Of a DNA stretch of 64,000 nt, positions 8,111-16,564 are shown one piece after another. Made by a program: the position numbers and the translations under genes. Below the pieces are notes generated by a model, which was given only the letters and a program-made list of their open reading frames with translations, was not told the origin of the DNA and searched no databases. The first letter of the stretch is position 1; each line of letters opens with the position of its first letter. The DNA comes from an uncultured Nocardioides sp. (GTDB lineage Bacteria > Actinomycetota > Actinomycetes > Propionibacteriales > Nocardioidaceae): assembly GCF_947488025.1 (NCBI RefSeq), contig NZ_CANKYS010000002.1:434001-498000 (forward strand). Reading direction: 5' to 3'.

Positions 8111-9073
8111 TCAGAAGTGGGTCCACCCGGTCGGGCCGTCGTAGGCCCCGCCGTCGACGGTGACGCCCTCCCCCTCGGTCACCTCGCCGACGACCTGCCA
8201 GCCGGCCGGCACCGAGGCCACGTCGGGGAAGGTCGCCAGCAGGGCGTGGTCGTCGCCGCCGCCGAGGATGAACTGCAGCGGGTCGGCACCGAGCGCCGCG
8301 CCGACCGCCTGGAGCGGCTCGGGGATCTCGAACGCGCCGCTGCGGACGTCGATGGCGACGCCGCTGGCCTCCGCGAGGTGGCCGGCCTCGGCGAGCAGGC
8401 CGTCGGAGATGTCGATGAGGGCGCTCGCGCCCGCCTCGGCCGCCTGCTTGCCCGCGGCGTACGGCGGCTCCGAGCGGCGGTAGGCCTCGACGAGCACGCG
8501 CGGGGAGCGGAAGCCGCGACCGAGGACCGCGAGACCGCCTGCGGCCCACCCCTGCCGACCGGTGAGCGCGAGCACGTCGCCCGGCTGGGCGCCGGAGCGC
8601 AGGACGGGCGCCTGGCTGCACTGGCCCAGCACGGTGACGGCGATCATCACCTGCTCGGCACGGGTGACGTCGCCGCCCACCACGGTGGCACCGACCCTCG
8701 CGCACTCCTCGGCGAAGCCGCGGGCGAAGTCGAGCGCCCAGGCGACCGGGAGGTCGGCCGGAGCGGCGAGGCCGATCGTGAGGTGGCGCGCGGTGCCGCC
8801 CATGGCGTTGACGTCGGACAGGTTCTGGGCGGCCGCCCGGTGGCCGACGTCGTCGGCGCTGGCCCAGTCCCGGCGGAAGTGCCGGCCCTCGACCATCAGG
8901 TCGGTGGAGACCACCACGTGGCCGTGCTTGATGCGCAGCACGGCGGCGTCGTCACCGGGTCCGACGAGCACGTGCTCGTCGCCCTCGAAGGTCTCACCCG
9001 ACTGGGCGATGAGCTCGGCGATCAGGCCGAACTCGCCTGCCTCGCCGAGGGTTGCGTCCGCTGCAAGTGCCAT
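8111..9073 (-). CDS. thiL: Thiamine-monophosphate kinase
   Basis: Phosphorylates thiamine monophosphate to thiamine pyrophosphate with ATP. 320 residues from the ATG at 9073 (MALAADATLGEAGEFGLI); a start 39 nt upstream is possible but gives a non-conserved leader. Family motifs: GPGDDAAVL, STDLMVEGRHF, LSDVNAMGG, GGDVTRA and DISDGLLAEAGH. No TPP riboswitch was recognised upstream. Divergent from the Lrp-domain gene. Confidence 0.95.
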   Translation of the reverse strand: MALAADATLGEAGEFGLIAELIAQSGETFEGDEHVLVGPGDDAAVLRIKHGHVVVSTDLMVEGRHFRRDWASADDVGHRAAAQNLSDVNAMGGTARHLTIGLAAPADLPVAWALDFARGFAEECARVGATVVGGDVTRAEQVMIAVTVLGQCSQAPVLRSGAQPGDVLALTGRQGWAAGGLAVLGRGFRSPRVLVEAYRRSEPPYAAGKQAAEAGASALIDISDGLLAEAGHLAEASGVAIDVRSGAFEIPEPLQAVGAALGADPLQFILGGGDDHALLATFPDVASVPAGWQVVGEVTEGEGVTVDGGAYDGPTGWTHF

Positions 9074-9190
9074 GGGCCCATCCCACCAGACGGGGGCCGT
9101 GACCACTGTCACCCATCCCCTGTCGGGGCCGGTGCGCGGCGCGGTAGGTTGTGCCGGTCACACCCGATGAACGAGACCGAGGAGTCCACG

Positions 9191-9427
9191 ATGGTCGTCC
9201 AGGCCTACATCCTGATCCAGACCGACGTTGGCAAGGCCGCCGAGGTGGCCAAGGCCATCGCCCAGGTCAACGGCGTCACGCTCGCCGAGGACGTCACCGG
9301 TCCCTACGACGTGATCGTCCGTGCCGAGGCCAAGAACGTCGACGAGCTCGGCAAGCTCGTCGTCTCCAAGGTGCAGAACCTCGACGGCATCACCCGCACG
9401 CTCACCTGCCCGGTCGTCCACATTTGA
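9191..9427 (+). CDS. Single-domain Lrp/AsnC ligand-binding (RAM) protein
   Basis: 78-residue protein consisting only of the Lrp/AsnC effector-binding domain, with no DNA-binding helix-turn-helix (MVVQAYILIQTDVGKAAEVA ... TGPYDVIVRAE). Stand-alone RAM proteins form oligomers and may bind amino acids or modulate full-length Lrp proteins; the target is unknown. GAGGAG at 9179-9184 is a strong ribosome-binding site 6 nt before the ATG. The next gene begins at or near its stop codon, so the two are probably co-transcribed. Confidence 0.9.
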   Translation: MVVQAYILIQTDVGKAAEVAKAIAQVNGVTLAEDVTGPYDVIVRAEAKNVDELGKLVVSKVQNLDGITRTLTCPVVHI

Positions 9428-9441
9428 GCCGTCCGGCCCAC

Positions 9442-9951
9442 GTGCACCTGCGTCAACGCCTCGGTCCGTCCTCGGGCCGGGGCGTCGTCGCGTCCGGAGC
9501 CGCCCTGCTCGTGCTCGTCGTCGCGGGGTGCAGCAGCACCCCGACCATCGACGACGCGGACCTCTCGGGGGCCGACCGGGCCGCGTGCGAGTCCCTGGTC
9601 GCCGACCTCCCCGACACCCTCGCGGGGCTCGAGCGGCGCGAGGTCGAGCCGGCCGACGCGCTGGGCGCGGCCTGGGGCGATCCGGCGTACGTCCTCACGT
9701 GCGGGGCCCCCGAGCCCGGCGACTACGAGCCGACCGCCGAGTGCAACGTCATCGAGGGCGTCGGCTGGTGGGTCCCCGACGACCAGCTCTCCGACCTGTC
9801 GGAGGACGCGACCCCCATCGCCCTGAGCCTGCGGCCCCACGTCGAGGTCTCGGTGCCGGCGGACTACCGCACCGAGGGGATCGACCAGGCGCTGGCCGAG
9901 CTGGCGCCGGCGCTGACGGAGCACCTCGGCGAGGGGCTCTCCTGCCTATAG
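9442..9951 (+). CDS. DUF3515-type lipoprotein
   Basis: Predicted lipoprotein of unknown function. The GTG at 9442 gives VHLRQRLGPSSGRGVVASGAA, then a hydrophobic core and lipobox LVVAGC; a TTG at 9424 overlapping the upstream TGA is an alternative start. The mature part contains a conserved Cys/Trp-rich stretch (YVLTCGAP, CNVIEGVGWW). It is convergent with ddl (3-nt gap). The arrangement with ddl and thiL is typical for this actinobacterial group. Confidence 0.8.
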   Translation: MHLRQRLGPSSGRGVVASGAALLVLVVAGCSSTPTIDDADLSGADRAACESLVADLPDTLAGLERREVEPADALGAAWGDPAYVLTCGAPEPGDYEPTAECNVIEGVGWWVPDDQLSDLSEDATPIALSLRPHVEVSVPADYRTEGIDQALAELAPALTEHLGEGLSCL

Positions 9952-9954
9952 GGC

Positions 9955-11112
9955 TCAGCGCAGGCCGGTGTCACGCCGCAGCGCGAGCTGGACGAGCCGG
10001 TCGACGAGGTCGGGGTAGGACATCCCGGTGGCGGCCCAGAGCTGGGGGTACATCGAGGTCGGGGTGAAGCCCGGCATCGTGTTGAGCTCGTTGATCACCA
10101 GCGAGCCGTCGGGCATCACGAAGAAGTCGACGCGCGCGAGACCCTCGCACGACAGCGCCTCGAAGGCGCGCACGGCCATCGCCCGCAGCCCCTGCTCGGT
10201 CTCGGCCGGCAGGTCGGCGGGGATGTCGATCTCGGTGTGCTGGTCGGCGAGGTACTTGGCCTCGAAGTCGTAGAACTCGTGGTCGCCGCCGGTGCGCACC
10301 TCACCGGGCCGCGAGGTCTCCGGTGGGCCCTCGAGCGTGCCGAGCACGCCGCACTCGACCTCGCGTGCGCCCTCCATCGACTGCTCGACCAGGACCTTGG
10401 GGTCGTGCCGGAAGGCCTCCTCGAGGGCCTCGTCGATCTCCGAGGCGTCGTGGACCTTGCTGATCCCCATGCTCGACCCGGCCCGCGCCGGCTTGGCGAA
10501 GGAGGGGAACCCGAGCGCCTCGACCCGGGCGCGTACGCCGACCGCGTCCAGCTCGTGCTCCGTGCGGGTGACGACGATGCCGGGGGTGACCGGGAGGCCG
10601 GCGGCCTGCAGGACGACCTTCATGTAGGCCTTGTCCATCCCGATCGCGGAGGCGAGCACCCCGGAGCCGACGTAGCGCACGCCGGCCATCTCGAGCATCC
10701 CCTGCAGGGTGCCGTCCTCGCCCCACGGGCCGTGGAGCAGCGGGAAGACCACGTCGACCTCGCCGATCACCGACGGGACGCTGGCCGGTTCGGCGACGAC
10801 GAGGTCGGTGCCGGTGGCGGCGCCCATCAGGGCCACCGGCGACCTGCCGGCGTCGACCTGCGGCAGGTCGTTGCCGCGGATCGCGAGCCGGGTGGGCTCG
10901 TCGCTCTCCAGCACCCACCGGCCGTCGGCGGCGATCCCGACCGGCACGACGTCGTAGGCCTCGCGGTCGATCGCGGCCAGCACGCTCCCCGCGGTCACGC
11001 ACGAGATGCCGTGCTCGGAGGAGCGGCCCCCGAAGACGACTGCGACGCGCGGCTTGCGGCTGGTGGGGTCGGTGGCGGGGTCGGCGGTCTTGTCAGGGGA
11101 GGTGTGGTTCAT
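9955..11112 (-). CDS. ddl: D-alanine--D-alanine ligase
   Basis: ATP-grasp enzyme joining two D-Ala for peptidoglycan precursor synthesis in the cytoplasm. 385 residues from the ATG at 11112. Motifs: VVFGGRSSEHGISC at the N-terminus, PLLHGPWGEDGTLQG, and the metal/ATP-binding INELNTMPGFTPTSMYP near the C-terminus. A ~15-residue polar leader precedes the conserved core. Divergent from the PLP-enzyme gene with 32 nt between starts. Confidence 0.96.
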   Translation of the reverse strand: MNHTSPDKTADPATDPTSRKPRVAVVFGGRSSEHGISCVTAGSVLAAIDREAYDVVPVGIAADGRWVLESDEPTRLAIRGNDLPQVDAGRSPVALMGAATGTDLVVAEPASVPSVIGEVDVVFPLLHGPWGEDGTLQGMLEMAGVRYVGSGVLASAIGMDKAYMKVVLQAAGLPVTPGIVVTRTEHELDAVGVRARVEALGFPSFAKPARAGSSMGISKVHDASEIDEALEEAFRHDPKVLVEQSMEGAREVECGVLGTLEGPPETSRPGEVRTGGDHEFYDFEAKYLADQHTEIDIPADLPAETEQGLRAMAVRAFEALSCEGLARVDFFVMPDGSLVINELNTMPGFTPTSMYPQLWAATGMSYPDLVDRLVQLALRRDTGLR

Positions 11113-11144
11113 CGCCTCGACCCTATCCACCTACGCTGGCGCGC

Positions 11145-12230
11145 ATGGCTGCAGACACGACTTCCGGCTCCCCCCTCCGGCCCGGCACGATCGCCGTCAC
11201 GGCCGGCCGGCCGGACAAGGTCCCCGACGCCCCGCTCAACACCCCGATCACCATGGCCGCGACCTACGTCGCCGGCGGCGAGGTGGAGTACGGCCGCTAC
11301 GGCAACCCGACCTGGACGGCGCTCGAGGACGCGCTCGGCGCCCTCGAGGGTGGTCGTTGCCTGACCTTCGCCTCGGGCCTGGCCGCCGTCGCGACGGTGC
11401 TCGACCTGGTGGGCGCGGAGGGCAAGGTCGTCGTGCCCAGGCACGGCTACACCGGCACGATCATGCAGCTCGCCGACCTCGAGTCGCGCGGTCGGCTGAC
11501 GGCCGAGATGGTCGACATCACCGACACCGACGCGGTGGTCGCGGCGTGCGACGGCGCGGCGCTCGTGTGGCTGGAGTCGCCCACCAACCCAGCCCTCGAG
11601 GTCGCGGACATCCCCACGATCACGAAGGCCGCGCACGAGGCGGGCGCCTACGTCGTCGTCGACAACACCTTCGCCACTCCCCTGCTGCAGCGTCCGCTCG
11701 AGGACGACGTCGACCTCGTCGTGCACTCCGCGACCAAGTACCTCGCCGGCCACTCCGACGTACAGATGGGCGCGATCATCACCCGCGACGACGACCTGTG
11801 GGCCGTGCTCAAGGGACGCCGCGACCTCGTGGGCGCCATCCCGGGTCCGTTCGAGGCGTGGCTGACGCTGCGCGGGCTGCGCACCCTCCACCTGCGGGTC
11901 GAGCGCGCGCAGGCCAACGCCCAGGAGCTCGTACGCCGACTCGGCGAGCACCCGGCACTGTCGGAGGTGCGCTACCCCGGCTTCGGCGCGATCGTCAGCA
12001 TCGTCCTGGCCCAGGGCGAGATGGCCGCCGACCTGCTCAGCCGCAAGACGCGGCTGTGGATCCACGCCACCTCGCTCGGCGGTGTCGAGTCGAGCCTCGA
12101 GCGTCGCCGCCGCTGGAAGGCCGAGGCCGCCACCATCCCCGACGGCCTCGTCCGGCTCTCCGTCGGCATCGAGGATGTCGAGGACCTCTGGGACGACCTG
12201 CGCGCCGCGCTCGACGGGTGTGTGGGGTAG
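11145..12230 (+). CDS. Cys/Met-metabolism PLP enzyme (cystathionine gamma-lyase/synthase family)
   Basis: Trans-sulfuration-family PLP enzyme, 361 residues. The Schiff-base lysine lies in HSATKYLAGHSD; substrate-side motifs include YGRYGNPTW and WLESPTNPALEVAD. Whether it acts as gamma-lyase, gamma-synthase or on another substrate cannot be told from sequence alone; the loop lengths are shorter than in E. coli MetB. It is followed by a 209-bp gap carrying a palindromic repeat. Confidence 0.88.
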   Translation: MAADTTSGSPLRPGTIAVTAGRPDKVPDAPLNTPITMAATYVAGGEVEYGRYGNPTWTALEDALGALEGGRCLTFASGLAAVATVLDLVGAEGKVVVPRHGYTGTIMQLADLESRGRLTAEMVDITDTDAVVAACDGAALVWLESPTNPALEVADIPTITKAAHEAGAYVVVDNTFATPLLQRPLEDDVDLVVHSATKYLAGHSDVQMGAIITRDDDLWAVLKGRRDLVGAIPGPFEAWLTLRGLRTLHLRVERAQANAQELVRRLGEHPALSEVRYPGFGAIVSIVLAQGEMAADLLSRKTRLWIHATSLGGVESSLERRRRWKAEAATIPDGLVRLSVGIEDVEDLWDDLRAALDGCVG

Positions 12231-12237
12231 CGACGAC

Positions 12238-12303
12238 CGCTGGTCGAGGAGGTCGCCGACCCATCGCTGGTTGAGGAGGTCGCGCAGCGACCGTCTCGAA
12301 ACC
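12238..12303. repeat. Interspersed palindromic repeat, one full and one partial copy
   Basis: The full copy at 12265-12303 (39 nt, plus strand beginning CGCTGGTTGAGG and ending TCTCGAAACC) contains GGTCGC-GCA-GCGACC flanked by complementary GGTT/AACC and GAG/CTC arms. A partial, diverged copy precedes it at 12238-12261. A second full copy lies at 16526-16564 in opposite orientation. The rest of the 12231-12439 gap shows no gene. Confidence 0.85.
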
Positions 12304-12439
12304 CCGGCTGGCGGAGGCTGCTTCTCGGCTGCCCGGATTTCGGCGCGCTCGTGCGACTTCGTTCCTCAGTCGCGTCGCTTGCTCAATCTGGCCGCCCCCA
12401 CGCCCCGACCTCGTTCCTCGGTCGGAGCTGGGCGTCTCA

Positions 12440-13441
12440 TCAGTGCAGCTCGGGCTTGGTGTCGCGGGCGATGAAGGAGTTCATCATGTCGTGCGCGGTC
12501 ATCTTGCCGTCGACGACCGCGTCGACGGCCTCGGCGATCGGGGCGTCGACGCCGGTGCGGCGGGCCAGCTCGAGCAGTGACTTGCAGGACTTGGCACCTT
12601 CGGCCACCTGGCGGGTCGAGGCGTAGATCTCCTCGGTCGTCATGCCCTGGCCGAGGCGCTCCCCGAAGGTGCGGTTGCGGGACAGCGGCGACGAGCACGT
12701 GGCGACGAGGTCGCCGAGGCCGGCGAGGCCCATCAGCGTCAGCGGGTTGGCGCCCTGCGCGGTGGCCAGGCGGGCGGTCTCGGCGAGCCCGCGGGTGATG
12801 ACCGAGGCGGTGGTGTTGTCGCCGAACCCCAGCCCGACGGCCATGCCGACGGCGAGGCCCACGACGTTCTTGTAGGCGCCGCCGATCTCGCAGCCGAGCA
12901 CGTCGACCGAGGTGTAGGGCCGCCAGGACGGTCCGTGCGTGACGGCCTGGAGGTGCTTGGCGCGCTCCTCGTCGACGCAGGCGACGACGGACGCGGCCGG
13001 CTCCCGGCGGGCGATCTCGCGCGCCAGGTTGGGACCGCTGATGACGGCGATCCGGTCGGCCGACGCATCGGTGACCTCCTGGATCACCTCGCTCATCCGC
13101 ATGAGCGAGCCGAGCTCGACGCCCTTCATCAGCGAGACGAGCGTGGCCTTCTCGGGCAGGATCGGCGCCCAGGCGGTGAGGTTCTCGCGCAGGCTCTGGG
13201 ACGGCACGGTGAGCACCACGACGTCCGCGTCGGCGGCGACCTCCTCGGCATCGGTGGACGCGGAGATCGACGGCGGGAGCTCGATGCCCGGGAGGTAGTC
13301 GGTGTTCTCGCGGCGCTCGTTGATCGCCTCCACGACCTCCCCGCGGCGTGCCCACAGGGACACGTCGTTGCCGGCGTCGGCCAGCACCAGCGAGAACGCG
13401 GTGCCCCACGACCCGGCGCTGAACACTGCGATCTTCGTCAT
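12440..13441 (-). CDS. gpsA: Glycerol-3-phosphate dehydrogenase [NAD(P)+]
   Basis: Reduces dihydroxyacetone phosphate to sn-glycerol-3-phosphate for phospholipid synthesis. 333 residues. The substrate/catalytic region [12 protein letters not shown] and [11 protein letters not shown] are intact. Its ATG overlaps the plsC stop (ATGA), so phosphatidate synthesis steps are translationally coupled. Oddity: the nucleotide-binding GxGxxG reads SAGSWG, i.e. the first Gly is Ser (AGC instead of GGC). Confidence 0.95.
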   Translation of the reverse strand: MTKIAVFSAGSWGTAFSLVLADAGNDVSLWARRGEVVEAINERRENTDYLPGIELPPSISASTDAEEVAADADVVVLTVPSQSLRENLTAWAPILPEKATLVSLMKGVELGSLMRMSEVIQEVTDASADRIAVISGPNLAREIARREPAASVVACVDEERAKHLQAVTHGPSWRPYTSVDVLGCEIGGAYKNVVGLAVGMAVGLGFGDNTTASVITRGLAETARLATAQGANPLTLMGLAGLGDLVATCSSPLSRNRTFGERLGQGMTTEEIYASTRQVAEGAKSCKSLLELARRTGVDAPIAEAVDAVVDGKMTAHDMMNSFIARDTKPELH

Positions 13442-14229
13442 CGGGTGCGCTTCCTCTTCGTCCGGTGTGCCCCGTCGTGGGCGGTGTCGTGCGGGTTGCC
13501 GATCTCGCGTACGCCGCTGCTGCGGGGGTCGTAGCGCTGCGTGGGCGGTGTCTCGTGGCGGATGTCGGCGACGATCTCGGTGATCGCGTCCATGATGCGA
13601 TCGGTCGCTCGCGCCGTCCGCTCGGTCGACGACGGCAGCGCGAGGAGGTCGTCGAGCGGCACCGGGTCCCCCGCCTTCATCACGATGTTCTTGCGCGGGA
13701 CCAGGTGCGGCTTCTTCGTGTAGGGCGGGAGCACCTCGTGCGCGCCCCACTGGCCCACCGGGATGACCGGGCAGCCGGTGGCGAGCGCGAGCCGGGCGGC
13801 GCCGGTCTTGCCCTTCATCGGCCACAGGCCGGGATCGCGCGTCAGCGTGCCCTCGGGGTAGACGATGATGCACTCGCCGTCGCCGATGGCCTTGACCGCG
13901 GCGTCGTACGCGCCGATCGCGTTGCGGCTCAGCCGCTCGACCGGGATCTGGCCCGCGGAGGTCAGGAAGCCGCCGAGGTACTTGTTGGCGAAGAGCCCGG
14001 ACTTCGCCAGGTAGCGCGGCAGGCGGCCGTGGTCGTAGACGAAGTGCGCGGAGAGCAACGGGTCGACGTGGGAGATGTGGTTGATCACCACGATGCAGCC
14101 GCCGGTGGCCGGGATCTTCTCGCCGTCGATCCAGGTGCGGGAGGTGGCGCTGAGCAGCGTCGGCTTGAGGATCGTCGCGGCGACCGTGATGGCCCAGCCG
14201 CGCTTCTGCTCGAGCTTCCTGACGCGCAC
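13438..14229 (-). CDS. 1-acyl-sn-glycerol-3-phosphate acyltransferase family (PlsC)
   Basis: Membrane-associated acyltransferase adding the second acyl chain to lysophosphatidate. 263 residues from the GTG at 14229 ([21 protein letters not shown]); the open frame continues upstream but only as antisense of fbiD. HxxxxD motif in [14 protein letters not shown] motif in [10 protein letters not shown]. The C-terminal tail is basic (HRTKRKRTR). Overlaps gpsA by 4 nt; divergent from fbiD. Confidence 0.92.
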   Translation of the reverse strand: MRVRKLEQKRGWAITVAATILKPTLLSATSRTWIDGEKIPATGGCIVVINHISHVDPLLSAHFVYDHGRLPRYLAKSGLFANKYLGGFLTSAGQIPVERLSRNAIGAYDAAVKAIGDGECIIVYPEGTLTRDPGLWPMKGKTGAARLALATGCPVIPVGQWGAHEVLPPYTKKPHLVPRKNIVMKAGDPVPLDDLLALPSSTERTARATDRIMDAITEIVADIRHETPPTQRYDPRSSGVREIGNPHDTAHDGAHRTKRKRTR

Positions 14230-14361
14230 CCGACATCCCCTCCCCTCGTGCTGTGCTCGCGGGCCAGGCCCGGACGCTCCCTGCGTCGCGAGCAGGCTAC
14301 TCGGTCGGCGGGGTGCGGGGACCCCACCGGCACGCTGGTCCCGGGTGGGAGGATCATCGCG

Positions 14362-15024
14362 ATGTCCGCCGATCCCCGGGCCGCGCGCTGCGTGGTCGTC
14401 GTACCCGTCAAGCCGCCCACCTACGGGAAGTCGCGGTTGAGCGGGCTTCCCGACGACCAGCGACGCGACCTCGCCGAGGCCTTCGCGCTCGACACGGTCC
14501 AGGCCGCCACCGCCACGCCGGGCGTCGACGCCGTCCTCGTCGTCACCGACGACCACCGACTCGCTGCGTCCGTGCGCACCCTCGGCTGCGAGGTGATCCC
14601 GGACGGCGTGAGCAACGACCTCAACGCCACGCTCGTGCAGGCGGCCGCCGAGGTCGCGCGGCGCTGGCCGGGCGCGGTGCCCGTGGTGCTGTGCGCCGAC
14701 CTGCCGGGCGTGCGACCCGTCGAGCTCGCCGGGGTGCTCGGCGAGGTGCACGACCAGGTCGCTGCCGGCCGGGTCGCCTTCGTGCGCGACCACACCGGCC
14801 GGGGCACCACCTTGTACGCCGCTCCTGCCGACGCGTTCGACCCGTCGTTCGGTGTCGCGTCCGCGACGCGGCACGAGGCAGCCGGCGCCGTCGAGGTGGG
14901 CACCACCGCGACCAGCGTGCGTACGGACGTCGACGACCCCGACGACCTCGGCGCGGCCCTGCTCGCCGGGGTCGGTCCGCACACGACGCGGGCAAGCGAG
15001 GGGCGGGCCACCCACTCGGGGTGA
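14362..15024 (+). CDS. fbiD: Phosphoenolpyruvate/2-phospholactate guanylyltransferase (F420 biosynthesis)
   Basis: CofC/FbiD-family nucleotidyltransferase that activates PEP (or 2-phospho-L-lactate) with GTP for coenzyme F420 synthesis. 220 residues; core CVVVVPVKPPTYGKSRLSGL, LVVTDD and LCADLPGVRP match the family. A GGAGGA ribosome-binding site precedes the ATG. Its presence implies that the organism makes F420; the other fbi genes are outside the window. The last codons overlap a strong terminator hairpin. Confidence 0.9.
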   Translation: MSADPRAARCVVVVPVKPPTYGKSRLSGLPDDQRRDLAEAFALDTVQAATATPGVDAVLVVTDDHRLAASVRTLGCEVIPDGVSNDLNATLVQAAAEVARRWPGAVPVVLCADLPGVRPVELAGVLGEVHDQVAAGRVAFVRDHTGRGTTLYAAPADAFDPSFGVASATRHEAAGAVEVGTTATSVRTDVDDPDDLGAALLAGVGPHTTRASEGRATHSG

Positions 15025-15031
15025 CCCGCCC
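15001..15031. terminator. Hairpin terminator between convergent fbiD and hupB
   Basis: GGGCGGG (15001-15007) and CACCC (15009-15013) pair with GGGTG (15019-15023) and CCCGCCC (15025-15031), giving a ~12-bp stem with one mismatch. It overlaps the last fbiD codons and lies in a 48-bp convergent gap. Confidence 0.75.
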
Positions 15032-15072
15032 GTGTCACGCGGCTGCAGCAGGACTGCAGCGAAGGAGCTGCG

Positions 15073-15789
15073 TCAGGACTTCTTCGCGGTCTTCTTCGCC
15101 GTCGTCTTCTTGGCCGTGCTCTTGGTGGCCGGAGCCTTCTTGGCCGGCGTCTTCTTCGCCGGGGCCTTCTTGGCCGCCGTCTTGCTGGCCGTGCTCTTGC
15201 TCGCGGTGCTCTTGCTGGCCGTGCTCTTGCTCGCCGTCGACTTGCTGGCGGTCGACTTGCTGGCGGCCTTGGTGGCGGTCTTCTTCGCGGGCGCCTTCTT
15301 GGCGGTGCTCGCGGTGGTGGACTTCTTGGCCGTCGACTTCTTGGCGGTGCCGGCCGCCTTCGTCGCGGTCTTCTTGGCCGGTGCGGCCGCCTTGGAGGCA
15401 GTCGACCTGGCCGGTGCGGACTTCTTGGCGGCAGCGCCGGTCACGGCTGCGGCCGCAGCCCGGACGCCGGGCGGCTTGGGCATCGTCGCGGCGGTCAGCT
15501 TCGGCAGCTTCTTGGCGCCCGAGATGACGTCCTTGAGCTCCTTGCCGGCGGAGAACTTCGGCACGGCCTTCTTCTTCGACTTCATCCGCTCGCCGGTCTG
15601 CGGGTTGCGGACCCAGCGCGCGTTGCGGACGGCCTTCTCGAACGAGCCGAAGCCGGTGATCGCGACCTTCTCGCCCTTGGCCACCTCGCGGGTGATGGTG
15701 TCGAGCACGGACTCCAGTGCATGGGCCGCCTGCTTGCGGTTCCCCTCGTAACGCGCGGCGAGCGCGTCGATGAGCTCTGACTTGTTCAC
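15073..15789 (-). CDS. hupB: HU-family DNA-binding protein with lysine/alanine-rich tail (HupB type)
   Basis: Nucleoid-associated protein, 238 residues from the GTG at 15789 (MNKSELIDALAARYEG), which has a GGGAAG ribosome-binding site. Residues ~1-92 are the canonical HU fold (GFGSFE, RNPQTGE). The remaining ~145 residues are an AKK/PAKK/ASKST tail like the mycobacterial HupB histone-like extension, which adds DNA affinity. Five tandem SKSTA-type pentapeptides lie at about 15181-15262. The long low-complexity tail is prone to length variation. Confidence 0.93.
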   Translation of the reverse strand: MNKSELIDALAARYEGNRKQAAHALESVLDTITREVAKGEKVAITGFGSFEKAVRNARWVRNPQTGERMKSKKKAVPKFSAGKELKDVISGAKKLPKLTAATMPKPPGVRAAAAAVTGAAAKKSAPARSTASKAAAPAKKTATKAAGTAKKSTAKKSTTASTAKKAPAKKTATKAASKSTASKSTASKSTASKSTASKSTASKTAAKKAPAKKTPAKKAPATKSTAKKTTAKKTAKKS

Positions 15790-15846
15790 TAGCTTCCCTT
15801 CCCAATGAACCTCGGACGCCGAGCTCGTGCTCGACCTTCTCAAGGC

Positions 15847-15875
15847 ACGCTAGGCACATGGAAGGGTGAGAACAA
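15847..15875 (-). promoter_or_regulatory. Predicted hupB promoter
   Basis: On the minus strand, TTGTTC (15875-15870) and TAGCGT (15852-15847) are separated by 17 nt, close to the primary sigma consensus of actinobacteria. It lies ~58 nt upstream of the hupB GTG. Confidence 0.6.
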
Positions 15876-15880
15876 TCACC

Positions 15881-15904
15881 AAAGCCCCTGTTTGTAGGGG
15901 TTTT
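15881..15904. terminator. Hairpin after leuD
   Basis: AAAGCCCCT (15881-15889) pairs with AGGGGTTTT (15896-15904) around GTTTGT, immediately after the leuD stop. The T-run lies on the plus-strand side, so in the leuD direction only CTTT follows. It probably separates the leuCD and hupB transcripts. Confidence 0.55.
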
Positions 15905-16504
15905 TCAGGCCGTGACGGGCTTCCAGCTCGGTCGGCCCGCCTCGAAGGAGGTGATGTCGGCGTCGTGGGACAGGGTGATGCCGATGTCGTCGAGACCCTC
16001 GAGGAGACGCCAGCGCGTGTAGTCGTCGATGTCGAAGGAGTCCTCGACGGCGCCCTCGCCCACCCCCGCGCGGACGGTGCGGCTCTCCAGGTCGACGGTG
16101 ATCTCGCCACCCGGGTTGTCCTCGAGCCAGTCCCACAGGCGCTGCACGACCTTCTCGTCGACCTGCGCCGCGAGGAGCCCTGCCTTGCCGGAGTTGCCGC
16201 GGAAGATGTCGGCGAAGCGCGAGGAGATGACGGCCTGGAAGCCGTAGTTCTGCAGGGCCCACACCGCGTGCTCGCGCGAGCTGCCGGTGCCGAAGTCGGG
16301 ACCCGCGACGAGCACGGAACCACCGGCGTACACGGGGTTGTTGAGCACGAAGTCGGGATCGTTGCGCCAGGCCGCGAAGAGTCCGTCCTCGAAGCCCGTG
16401 CGCGTCACCCGCTTGAGGTAGACCGCCGGGATGATCTGGTCGGTGTCGACGTTGCTGCGCTTGAGCGGCACACCGACGCCGGTGTGGGTGGTGAACTTGT
16501 CCAT
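15905..16504 (-). CDS. leuD: 3-isopropylmalate dehydratase small subunit
   Basis: Swivel subunit of isopropylmalate isomerase (leucine biosynthesis), partner of LeuC. 199 residues from the ATG at 16504 ([26 protein letters not shown]). [17 protein letters not shown] and [10 protein letters not shown] are diagnostic. Located 50 nt downstream of leuC; the gap carries a palindromic repeat rather than a start-stop overlap. Confidence 0.97.
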   Translation of the reverse strand: MDKFTTHTGVGVPLKRSNVDTDQIIPAVYLKRVTRTGFEDGLFAAWRNDPDFVLNNPVYAGGSVLVAGPDFGTGSSREHAVWALQNYGFQAVISSRFADIFRGNSGKAGLLAAQVDEKVVQRLWDWLEDNPGGEITVDLESRTVRAGVGEGAVEDSFDIDDYTRWRLLEGLDDIGITLSHDADITSFEAGRPSWKPVTA

Positions 16505-16525
16505 CGGGAGCTCCTGGTTCAGAAC

Positions 16526-16564
16526 GGTTTCGAGACAGTCGCTGCGCGACTTCCTCAACCAGCG
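16526..16564. repeat. Interspersed palindromic repeat copy between leuC and leuD
   Basis: 39-nt copy of the 12265-12303 element in inverse orientation, identical at 37 of 39 positions. The two differences (positions 12 and 26 of the element) form a compensatory G-C to A-T pair in the central stem. The element overlaps the end of leuC and supplies its last codons (LAG) and TGA stop. Confidence 0.88.

Noticed and set aside
9074..9190. TPP riboswitch upstream of thiL
   Set aside because: The region is short and shows no thi-box-like CTGAGA/ACCTGA pattern.
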